From: JBGNFV01 sp049645705
GTDB taxonomy: Bacteria > Bacteroidota > Bacteroidia > Cytophagales > Cyclobacteriaceae
Length of the DNA stretch: 64,000 nucleotides
Direction: 5' to 3'
NCBI GenBank assembly: GCA_049645705.1
Contig: JBARUK010000013.1
Coordinates: 10,280-74,279 of the forward strand
Shown here: in pieces, positions 9,986-21,900 of the stretch
Layout: each line of letters opens with the position of its first letter
How positions within the stretch are numbered: position 1 is the first letter of the stretch
Translations under genes and position numbers: made by a program
Notes under the pieces: model-generated
Database searches by the model: none
The model's input: only the letters and a program-made list of their open reading frames with translations
What the model was told of the DNA's origin: nothing

Positions 9986-12900
9986 AAAAGACGGATACTC
10001 AGGCATTATTGAAGAATGCCGTGCTGGCGGTAAATAAGCTGCAGGCACAGATAAAGGAAATGGAGGAAAGCAGGCATGAACCGATAGCGATTGTCGGGAT
10101 GGCCTGTCGCTTTCCGGGAGATGCAAATGATCCCGAGGCTTTCTGGCAACTGATACGAAACGGAAACGACCTTGTTACGGAAGTTCCTGACGAAAGATGG
10201 AGCCAGGGCAGATATTATAACCCTGACCCTGAGAAAGAAGGAACCATCTATTCAAAATTTGGGTGCTTTCTCAATAATATAGACCAGTTTGATGCCCAGT
10301 TCTTCGGCATATCGAGCCGGGAGTCCAGCCGCATAGACCCGCAGCAGCGCCTGCTTCTGGAGGTGAGCTGGGAGGCCTTTGAGCGATCAGGCTACAGCCT
10401 GGACCAACTGAGAGGAAGCAACACGGGCGTTTTCGTAGGAATCACCACAAACGACTATTCGCAGAATATTTTTGATGACGATGCACCGGAGAATATTGAC
10501 GCCTACTTCAATACCGGAAACGCACTAAATGTAGCGGCAGGTCGTATATCATACGTGCTGGGCCTGCAGGGGCCAAGCATGGCCATAGATACAGCCTGCT
10601 CCTCCTCGCTGGTTGCGGTACACCAGGCCTGCCAGAACCTGCGCCACGGCGACTGTCGCATGGCCATAGCAGGCGGGGTAAACCTGCTACTCTCCCCTAC
10701 CTCTTCCATAGGCATGTCACGCATGGGCATGCTGTCTCCTACCGGTCGCTGCAGCACCTTTGATGCACAAGCCAATGGTATAGTGCGCGGTGAGGGATGC
10801 GCAGTTGTGCTGCTAAAAAAGCTTTCGGATGCAATAGCCGATAATGACATCATATTTGCCACCATAAAAGGCTCAGCTGTAAACCAAGACGGGGCTAGTG
10901 GCGGGCTGACCGTTCCTAATGGAAGAAGCCAGGAGAAACTACTGGAAAAAGCGCTGAAATCAGCCAACCTGAGCCCGGCAGACATCGATTACGTTGAAAC
11001 CCACGGTACCGGTACGGCTCTCGGAGATCCGATAGAGGTAAATGCACTTGCCAGGGTGTATGGACAGGAACGTAAAAAACCGCTACTGCTGGGAGCATTG
11101 AAGACTAATATAGGCCATTTGGAGGCCTGTGCAGGAGTGGCGGGACTCATAAAAGCGATTCTTTCACTGGAAAAAGAGGAGATCATCCCCCCCATTCATT
11201 TTACCACCCCCAACCCACGCATAGACTGGAACAAAATAGCGGTACATGTGCCTACGGAAATCCGTGAATGGAAACCCAACGGCCACAGGCGGTATGCCGG
11301 GGTTAGCTCCTTCGGATTTAGCGGCACCAATGCGCACATCATCATAGAGGAGCCGCCAAAGAAGAAAAAGGGTAATGGCCTGAAAGCAAGCTACCACCTG
11401 CTGAGCCTGAGCGGCAAAAGCCGGGTGGCTCTTGACCATAAAGCAGGCAGGTTCAGATCCTTCCTTCAGCAGACCGGAGAAGATATCGGCGATATTTGCT
11501 ACACAAAAAATGTAAAGCGTAACCACTTTACCCACCGGGCTGCATTCGTCGTTTCTTCCTTGGAAGAGGCGGAAAAGGCTCTGGCCGAATTTATAGAAAA
11601 CCCACTACCGGCAACAGAAGTACCGGAAGACCTGCGCCAAAAGACAGCCATGCTGTTTACAGGCCAGGGCTCACAGTATTTCGGAATGGGTCGCCAGCTA
11701 TATGAGAACCAGCCAGTATTTAAAAAAGAACTGGATACCTGCGCCGAACTGCTGGCCCCTCATATGGACATTCCGCTCATGGATGTCCTGTTCGACAAAC
11801 AGTACGTTCACCAGATCCATCAGACGGCCTATACACAGCCGGCACTTTTTGCCATAGAGTATGCACTCGCGAAACTGTGGATGTCTTGGGGCATGCAACC
11901 TATTGTCCTTATGGGCCATAGTGTAGGCGAATACGTCGCAGCCTGCCTGGCCGGGGTATTTTCACTTGCAGATGCGTTGCGACTTATAGCTAAGCGTGGG
12001 CGCCTGATGCAGGAGCTACCGGCAGGGGGCGGCATGGCCGCAGTATTCCTGCCGCTGAAAGGTGTAGAGGAAGCAATAAAACCATATGGCAGAAAACTTT
12101 CGGTAGCTGCAGAGAACGGCCCCAAACTATGTGTTATCTCAGGAGAACTGGAGTGTATAGATAAGGTGCTGACTGATATGTCCGGAAAAGGTATCCGGAC
12201 CAAAAAACTGACGGTATCACATGCGTTTCACTCCGCCTTGATGGAGCCTATGGTAGAAGCTTTCCGTAAGGAGGCAGAAAGCATATCGTATGCGCCACCC
12301 ACTATTAAACTGATTAGCAATGTAACTGGAAAAGTAGCCGGAGAAGAAGTTGCTACGGCCGACTACTGGTGCCGTCACATACTGTCTCCCGTATTCTTTT
12401 ACCAAAGTATACTGAGCCTGGAGCAGGAATCGACAAACCTGCATATAGAAGTAGGCCCTACACCCAGCCTTACAGCCATGATACGCAACTTTGCCGACAT
12501 GGAAAGCAGGCTATGGGTTAGTAGTCTTCATCCGAAAGTAAGGGAATGGAAATGCATGCTTGAGCAGCTTGCTAATATCCAGACTAAGGGTTTCCAGATA
12601 AACTGGCAGAGCTTTTACAGCGGTTTTGAATATAACACTGTTCTGCTTCCCAGCTATCCTTTTCAGAAAAAAAGCTACTGGTTTAAAAAATCACACAAAC
12701 AACTTAAAGCTGGGAAAGGACTGTCGGTGTCCGGCGACCCAACAACAGAAATTCCAGCCCCAGGCCTTTCTGAAAGTTCCGTTAACGTAGGCCTTGGAGA
12801 CAGCCCCTATCCTGTGATTGAAAAGAAAATGGCTAAAGATAACATTCTGACCTCGCTGAAGAAGATCATCGGCGACGTACTGCACGAGGACCCAACTGGG

Positions 12901-15900
12901 TTTAATGTGCACCAACCATTCATTGAAATGGGTGCAGACTCGATCGTTTTGGTGGAAGCACTAAAGAAAATCGAGAACACATATGGCATTTCGCTCAAAA
13001 TAAGCCAGTTATTTGAGGAACTTAGTACCCTCGATGCACTGGCAGGATATGTAGCAGAAACGCAAGGTAAAAGAGGTACCCCTCACTCTTCGCAGCCTGT
13101 AGAAGTACCCATGGCGCATAGGATAATGCCCGAATCGGCTCCTGCTGCCGTGACAGCGCTAAGATCTGACCAGGTAGTACCCTCAACAACCACTTCAACC
13201 TCAGCTCTCAGCCCGGGCGGTGACTTCCAGGCGCTGATGATGAAGCAAATGGAGGTGATGCAGCAAACCATGCAGGCCCAACTGGATGTTTTGAAGCATG
13301 GTCAATCTGCCGGTAGCGCTTCTCAGCCTGCCCATGTGCAGCAAGCACTCCCATTAAACAAAATGCTTCAAACAGGAAAAAGTGATGTCGGAGTTAAGCT
13401 GTCTGCGGCCGAGTCAACAAGTAAATTTAATGCCATCCGCCTGGAAGAGGATCGGGAACTGACGCCCGCCCAGGCAAACTATCTGGCTACATTTATCACC
13501 AGGTATAATACCAAAACCGCCGGCTCCAAAGCATATGCGCAGCGCTACCGCAATAGCCTTGCTGACTGGATCGGCTCACTAGGCTTTCGAATGGCCATAA
13601 AGGAGCTTATCTACCAGATCGTAGCCAAAGGCTCGGCGGGATCACGCTTCCATGATATCGATGGCAACGAGTATATTGACCTGGCCCTTGGTTTCGGGGT
13701 CAACTTCTTCGGTAACAGCCCCGAATTCATTAAGAAAGCGGTGGCCGGCCAAATGGAAGAAGGTTTTGAACTGGCCATCCAGTCCGACCTGGCAGGCGAA
13801 GTAGCCGAACTGATCCGTGAAGTAACGGGAGCTGAGAGGGTGACCTTTAGCAACACTGGTACAGAGGCGGTAATGAATGCCATGCGTATCGCACGGGCGG
13901 CTACAGGCAGGAATAAGATCGTCATTTTTAAGGGCTTCTATCATGGTACCTTTGACGGTTACCTGGCAGAGTCTCACCAGGAAGGCGCACGGATCATCAC
14001 CTCCCCGATAGCTCCGGGTACCACACCAGGAATGGTGGAGGATATTATCCCCATGAACTACGGCAGTGAGGACTCTCTGGCCTTTATAGAGGAGCATGCG
14101 GACGAACTGGCAGCGGTTATGGTAGAGCCTGTTCAGAGTCGCCGCCCCGGACACTTTCCAAAAGAATTTCTGCTGAAGCTGAGGGAGATAACCGAACGCA
14201 CCGGCGTTACCATGATCCTTGATGAGATCATTACCGGTTTTCGCAGCCACCCCGGCGGCGTACAGGGCATGCTTGGGTTTAAGGCGGACATTACTACCTA
14301 CGGCAAAATTGTTGGCGGTGGCATGCCCATAGGAGTTATTGCGGCCAGTAAAAAATACCTGGACAAGATAGACGGCGGCTGGTGGCAATATGGTGACCAA
14401 TCCTACCCGGCAGTACAAATGACCCTGTTTGGCGGCACATTCTGTAAACACCCGGTAGCCCTGGCGGCAGCCAAGGCAGTACTTCTGAAGATCAAAAAAG
14501 AAGGTTTGGCAATCTGCAGTCGTGTCAATAACATGACTGACCGCCTTGCAGCAGAGGTAAATGCCTTTTTTGAAAGCCGGAATATTACCATACGCATCGC
14601 TCATTTTGGTTCTCTCTTCCGCTTTGAGCCATTTGGCAAATACAATCCGCTGCTGCAACCCATAGAAATGGACCTGTTCTTCTATGGCCTCATAGAAAAG
14701 GGTGTCTACACCTGGGAGCGCCGGATCAACTTCCTCTCCGCAGCGCATACGGAAGAGGAAGTAGACTTTATCATAGCAAAAATAAAGGAAACGGTCAGTG
14801 ATATGATCGCAGGAGGCTTCTTTCCGGAAGCTGACAAGGGTGACGGGCCCGATGATGACGGCCCGGGCGGTGGCACACGAAAAATGCCCATGCCGGAAGC
14901 TGGCTTTATGCCTACTCACCAGAACGGTAACGGAAAACCGTTTACAGGAGCCTCCGAATATTCAGGTAATCCTTTTAGGAATAGCAACGACCCGATTACT
15001 TTACCTGTATCAGAGAGCCAGCACCAACTTTGGGTGCTGGCCTCTATGGATGAAGAAGGCTCACAGGCGTACCATGTGCCTGCCACTATCAGGCTGGAGG
15101 GACCTCTCGACCGGGAGGCTCTGGAAAAGGCTGTTTCAAGCATTATTGAGAGACACGAGGCCCTGCGCACAACTTTCAGCCCGGAAGGCGACAGGCAAAT
15201 CATAGATCCTAACGGAAAAGCTGCGTTTACATTCAGCGATATATCTCACCTCCCCACAGCAGAGCAGAAAGAGCAGGAAGCCCGGTGGTGTGCTCATATG
15301 ACGCAGAAACCGTTTGATATGGCAAAGGGGCCGTTGTTCCGTACCGGCTTACTTCGCTTGTCCGAAGACCTCCACATCATCAGTCTTGTGGCCCACCATA
15401 TTATTTTCGACGGTTGGTCATTTGGCATCTTATCCAATGAACTCGGTAAGCTTTATACGGCATATGCAGGCGGAGAGCCTTTCCCTGTGAAGAAACCCTT
15501 CCAGTTCAGCGAATGTCTGAAAAGAAAAGAAGCCAAACAGGCCGCTTCCGGTGAGCAGGCAGCTTACTGGTTGAATCAATATGCGTCTATCCCCACCCCT
15601 CTTGAGCTACCCTCAGACCGTACCCGGCCTGCAATAAAGACATTTACCGGAAACAGCAAGTGCATTCGCCTGAATAGCAAGGCTGTTTCGGCTTTTCTCC
15701 AAACAACCAGAACTACAGGCCTTACCCCTTTCATGGCACTTTTCGGTGCTTTTACACTTTTTCTGCACAAGCTCTCCCGCCAGCAGGATATCACAGTGGC
15801 CATTCCTGTAATGGGCCGTGAATTTGATGAGGACGCAACCGCCATGGGGTACTGCGCAAACGTGCTCCCTCTTCGCATACAGACATCTCCGGACCAAAAT

Positions 15901-18900
15901 CTTCAGGATTTTTTCAGATCGGTCCGTAAAGACATACTACTGGCTTTTGAAAACCAGGACTTTACTCTTACCCAGCTTATAAGCAAGCTCCCCCCCTCTC
16001 AGGACCCCAGCCGCAGCCCCGTGGTTTCTACTCTATTTAACCTTAATCCGACCAATGTAACGCCCCCCCAGCTCCAGGGAATCAAGGCCACCGTATTACC
16101 CAAAAGTATTGCCCACACGCCCTATGAGCTGCTTTTTGATATGACGAAAGACCATGAAGGATATACGCTGGATTGTGATTACAACGCGGACCTGTTTAAT
16201 GAAACCACCATTCTGCGCTTTGCCGCCTACTTTCAGGAAATACTAAAGGGCATAGGAAACACTGCTGACTGCACAATAGCAGAACTAAATATCCTGCCTG
16301 CTTCAGAGACAGACAGGCTTCTTAACACGTTTAACCCCGCAGATACAACGTATCCTTATGCGCCTTCTATAGGCAGTTTAATTGAAGAACAGGCTGCACT
16401 TACCCCGGAAGCCACTGCCATAATGGGAGAAAAGGAAAATGTTACCTATCGGCAACTTAATACAATGGCCAATCGTCTGGCGAGCTATTGTATTGACAAA
16501 TTCGGTGCAGAAATAGGCAAGACAGCCGGTATTATGATGGACCGCTCGGTGGATATGCTGGTAGCCATGCTGGCCATACTGAAAACCGGTGCGACTTATG
16601 TACCTATAGACCCTGTCTACCCTAGGGAGCGAAAAGATTATATAGTGGAAGACAGCGGGATGAATTTCATCATCTCTCAGCCTGAATACCTGGAAGGGCT
16701 AAGTAAGCAAATACCTGCTATTACCTATACAAAAGAATTTGCCGACGGCCTGGTAGAGCAAAAGTCCGAAAATCCGGATAGCAGGATAAAACCGGAAGAT
16801 GCTGCCTATCTGATCTATACATCCGGATCTACAGGCAAGCCCAAAGGCGTAGTCATTGCACACAGTAACGCTGTAGCATTTTTGCACTGGGCAAAAGAAG
16901 AGTTTGCATCCACAGACTTCGAGGTGGTGTATGCCGTATCCAGCATCTGTTTCGACCTTTCAATCTTTGAGTTGTTCTATCCCCTGACAGTTGGTAAAAC
17001 CATTCGCATACTACCCAATGGCTTATACATTAGCCGGTTCCTGTCGCACGATAATAAGGTCTTGCTAAATACTGTCCCATCGGTGGTTTACAGCCTGCTT
17101 CGTGAAGGAGCTGATTTTTCAGAGGTGGTAGCAATTAACATGGCGGGTGAAGAGATCCCCGCCAGTATCCAACAATCGCTTGACTGCCAAAAGATAGAGG
17201 TGCGCAACCTTTACGGCCCCTCGGAAGATACCACCTATAGCACCTTTCACCGGCTGGACGGCAGGCAGTTTCCAGTGCCCATAGGCAAGCCTATAGCGAA
17301 TACGCAGGCCTATATACTTGATGAGAACCTCGAGCTGCTTCCGCTGGGGGTAGTAGGTGAGTTATGTCTTAGTGGTGAGGGGGTAGCACAGGGATATCTG
17401 CACAGACCTGACCTGACCCATGAGAAATTCATAGATAATCCCTACCGTAAGGGGCAGAAACTATACCGTACGGGTGATCTGGCCAGATGGACAGAAGATG
17501 GTGTATTGGAATTTAAAGGACGTAAGGACTATCAGGTAAAACTCCGTGGATACCGTATTGAGTTGGGAGAAGTGGAAAGATGCCTTGAGAAACACCCTGC
17601 GCTGCAATCTGTGGCGGTAGTGATACGATACAGCCCAGGGAGCAAGACCGAAAAGGACATGGTGGCTTTCTTTACCAGCAAAGAAGAAGCACCCTCGGCC
17701 GGGCAGCTTGAAGCGTTGTTGTTAGAGTCCCTCCCCGCTTATATGATTCCCCGGCATTTTGTGGCATTGGATAATATGCCCCTTAGTGCAAACGGTAAAA
17801 TCAACCGCTTTGCCCTGCCTGAAAACATTGGTGAAGACCAAGCAAAAAGCCATGAGCCTGTAGCTCCCGCTAATGAGACTGAGACCCAATTACTAAGCTT
17901 GTGGCAACAGGTGCTCAATAAAAGCGGATTTGGCGTAACGGAAAGCTTTACAAGCCTTGGCGGCCATTCACTGAAAGCGAGTGAACTGATCTTCAGAATA
18001 CAAAAGGAGATGGGGGTAAAACTGGAGATGAAAAGCCTCTTTACCTCACCCACTATACAAGCACAGGCTGCCCTTATAGAAAGCACAGAATATAGTGAGC
18101 TACAGCCCATTCCTCACATGGCGACAGCCGAAAGCTACCCTGTGACACCCAGCCAGCAACGATTGTGGATATTGGACCAGGCGTCAGATGGGGCCACTAT
18201 GTATAATATGCCTGGCGCCTTTACCCTGCAGGGAATGGTGGATCACGCAAGGCTATCTGAGGCGTTCTCTCAACTGGTAGCAAGACACGAAAGCCTCAGG
18301 ACGAACTTTATCACCGCCAACGGCGAAGTGAGGCAAAAAGTCCTGGCAGCCGAAACATACCCTTTTGCCCTGGAATACACGGATTTGCAGCAGGAGGATA
18401 ACGACATAGTCCAAAAGCTGATCAGCGACAGCCTTACCAGATCCTTTGATCTGAAAAAGGGGCCGCTTTTCAGTGTGCAATTAATTCAAACGGCTCCTGC
18501 AGAACATATCCTTCTCCTGAATATGCATCATATCGCATCGGACGGCTGGTCTATGCGTGTACTGGTTAATGAAGTCATGCAATATTATGTGGGCATTCAA
18601 CCTGAGCCACTAAAGATACAATACAAGGATTATACGGCCTGGCAAATAAACCGGCTTTCAGGTGAAAAAACGGAGGCAGACAAACAGTACTGGCTGCAAA
18701 AGCTAAGCGATGAGCTGCCTGTATTGGAGGTAATTACAGATTATCCCCGGCCAAAGACACTATCTTATAGAGGAGATACGCTACGGTTTACACTTGACCA
18801 GCAAAAGGTCGAACGCCTGAAAAAGATTGCCTCGAACCAGGATGCCACATTCTTTATGGTATTGATGGCCTCCGTAAAGGCGCTCCTGTACTACTATACC

Positions 18901-21900
18901 GGGCAGCAGGATATTATCCTGGGCACACCTGTTTCTGGCAGAGCACACCCTGACCTGGAAAACCAGATCGGATTCTTTGTCAACACAATTCCGCTCAGAA
19001 CCTCATTTAAGGCATATGAAGGGTTCAGTAAACTGGTAGAGGATGTAAAAACTTCATCAACAGAGGCATACGCACACCAGGAATATCCTTTCGGTTTGCT
19101 CCTTGAACACCTTGACCTGCCTCTTGCCGCTAACAGGTCTCCCCTGTTTGACGTGGTGGTTTCATGGATAGATGCCGACAACAGCTTTGAAAAACAGCAG
19201 ATTGGCAACATAACTGCTTCCGAACTAATTCTGGAACATGGTACGAGCAAATTTGACTTTGCTTTTGCCTTCAGAGAGATAGCGGAAGGACTGGAAATCA
19301 ACCTTGAGTATAGTACCGAACTTTTCACCCGGAAGCGTATGCAGCGGATGCTGTCGCACTACAGTAACCTGATGGATAAGCTTACCGTCAGTCCTGATAC
19401 CAGCCTGCAGGCTTTGCCTGTTCTTAGTGAAGAGGAAAAGGCTGTGCTACTGGATTACAATGAAAAAACGGATTACCCTGCGCAAAGCAGCATCACAGAT
19501 CTTTTTAAACAGATCGTACAAAAACATGGTGACAAGGTAGCCGTAGGATTTGAAAATCATACCCTGACTTACAGTCAACTGGATGACCTTTCCGATAAAC
19601 TGGCGGCCTACCTGCTGGCTGAAATCAGCCTGCAACCTGAGGACAAGGTAGCTTTCTGCCTGGATCGTAGCGAGCAAATGATCGTAGTGATACTGGGTAT
19701 CCTGAAAGCGGGCGGCTGCTATGTACCCCTTGATAAGACCTACCCCGAACAGCGTCTGCGCCACATGCTGAGTGACACTGCGGCCAGGTGTATCTTTACT
19801 GATGACGAAGAATGGCTGGGCCGCTTTGAACTTCAGGATTCCCGGATAGTAGGTTTGGATAAGGTATTTGAAGCGATGGAAGGGGCTGATAACCAAGTGG
19901 TCAGAAAGGTAAACACCCCCGATAGCCTCGCCTATATTATGTATACCTCCGGCTCCACAGGCACCCCGAAGGGTGTAATGGTGGAGCACCGGAATGTGGT
20001 GAGGCTGGTTCGCAATACGAACTATGTGACGCTGGATGCGCAAAGTCGCTTACTGCTAACGGGGGCGCTTACCTTCGACGCCACTACCTTTGAAATATGG
20101 GGGATGCTGCTGAACGGGGGCACACTCCACATTTTGCCGCAGGAAAAGCTGATGAACATACAATCGCTTAAACAGGCAATTAATGAGCTCAGAATTAACA
20201 CGGCATGGTTCACTGCTTCCTGGTTCAATCAGCTTACGGACCTTGACCTGACTTTATTCGCCCCGCTTACTCAGTTGCTAATAGGGGGTGATAAATTATC
20301 TCCAGCTCACGTGAATAAGGTGAAGGTGGCCTTCCCTAATCTTACCATAATAAATGGATATGGCCCCACGGAAAACACCACATTTTCAGTATGTCACCAG
20401 ATAGAGGCCTATTACGAAAATAATATCCCGATTGGTAAGCCCATAGCTAACAGTACGGTCTTGATCCTGAACGAAGAGGGCAATATGGTACCTGTGGGTG
20501 TACAGGGAGAGCTCTGCCTGGGCGGCGATGGGCTGGCCAGAGGATATCTGAACCAACCTGAACTAACGGAGGAAAAATTCATCCCCCACCCGTTTGCTAC
20601 TGAGGAAAGACTCTACAAAACAGGAGACCTCGGATATTGGCGTGAAGATGGCACCATCGCTTTTGCCGGCCGCAAAGACTCACAAGTAAAAATCCGTGGT
20701 TTCCGCATAGAAACAGGTGAAATAGAGCACGCTCTGCTTCAGCACCCCGCCGTAGAAAAAGCGATCGTGATCCCTACAGACGATGCTGAAGGCAATAAGC
20801 AACTAACTGCCTATTTTACTTCTGCTATACAACTGGATAGCCAGGCACTTAAAACTTACCTGCAGAAATCTTTGCCTGCCTACATGCTCCCTGCCGGCTA
20901 CATCCAGATGGATGCTATAAAGCTTACCCCAAATGGTAAAGCAGACTTGAAAGCACTGCCTAAGCCAACATTTGAGACAAATCCGGTTACACAACCAGGG
21001 TACGAACTGAGTGAAACAGAAGAGCGGCTCGCTGCTCTCTATGCCAATGTACTGAGCTTGGCAACGGCAGGAGTTGATGCCCATTTCTTTGAAGAAGGCG
21101 GGCACAGCCTTAAAGCCACTAAACTCATGGCCGGTATATATTCAGCGTTTGCCGTACAGGTAGAATTAAAGGATATATTTAAGCATCCCGTAGTAAAAGA
21201 CCTGGCCGCCTTCATAGACCAGGCCTCTCCTACTGCCAAAGAATCAATTAACGTTTTACCTGAGCAGGATGCGTATGAGCTTTCATTTGCTCAACAGAGT
21301 CTATGGACGGTAGAACAGTTTAAGGACAGGCAATCGGCCTATAATATTGCCGGCTTATATCGCCTGAACGGAGCCATTGATAAGCATACGTTCTACCAGG
21401 CCTTTGACCTGGTTGTAAAGCGCCATGAAAGCCTTCGGACTAACTTCAAAGCAATAGACGGAGAGCCTGTACAAGTGATCCACAATGCGGAAACGTATTC
21501 ATTCGAAATACACTTCAGCGATTTTACAAAAAAGAAAGAGGCAGAGGCTGAAGCAACTAAGGAGGCCAACGCCTTAGCTTCGACCATTTTCGATCTGGAA
21601 AATGATCAGCTTTTCCAGGTGGCACTAATGAAAACCGCCCTGGAGCAGCATTTACTCCTGTTAAACATGCACCACATCATCTCCGATGGATGGTCTATGG
21701 AGGTTCTGCTGCAGGATTTATTAATGGCCTACGCTGAATCTAACAATCATGCTGTACAAAGCCTGCCCCAGCCTCCCACTCAATACAAGGAGTTTGCTGC
21801 CTGGCAAAAGAAGAAGCTGAGTGGTAGTCATCTGGATGAGTTGAATACTTACTGGGAAAACAGATTGGCGGGCAGTAATGAGCTAATTGCCCTGCCACTG

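Noticed and set aside
13642..14919. A 425-codon open frame on the minus strand
   Set aside because: It lies wholly opposite the aminotransferase domain, has no recognisable motifs, and reflects codon bias of the real gene.
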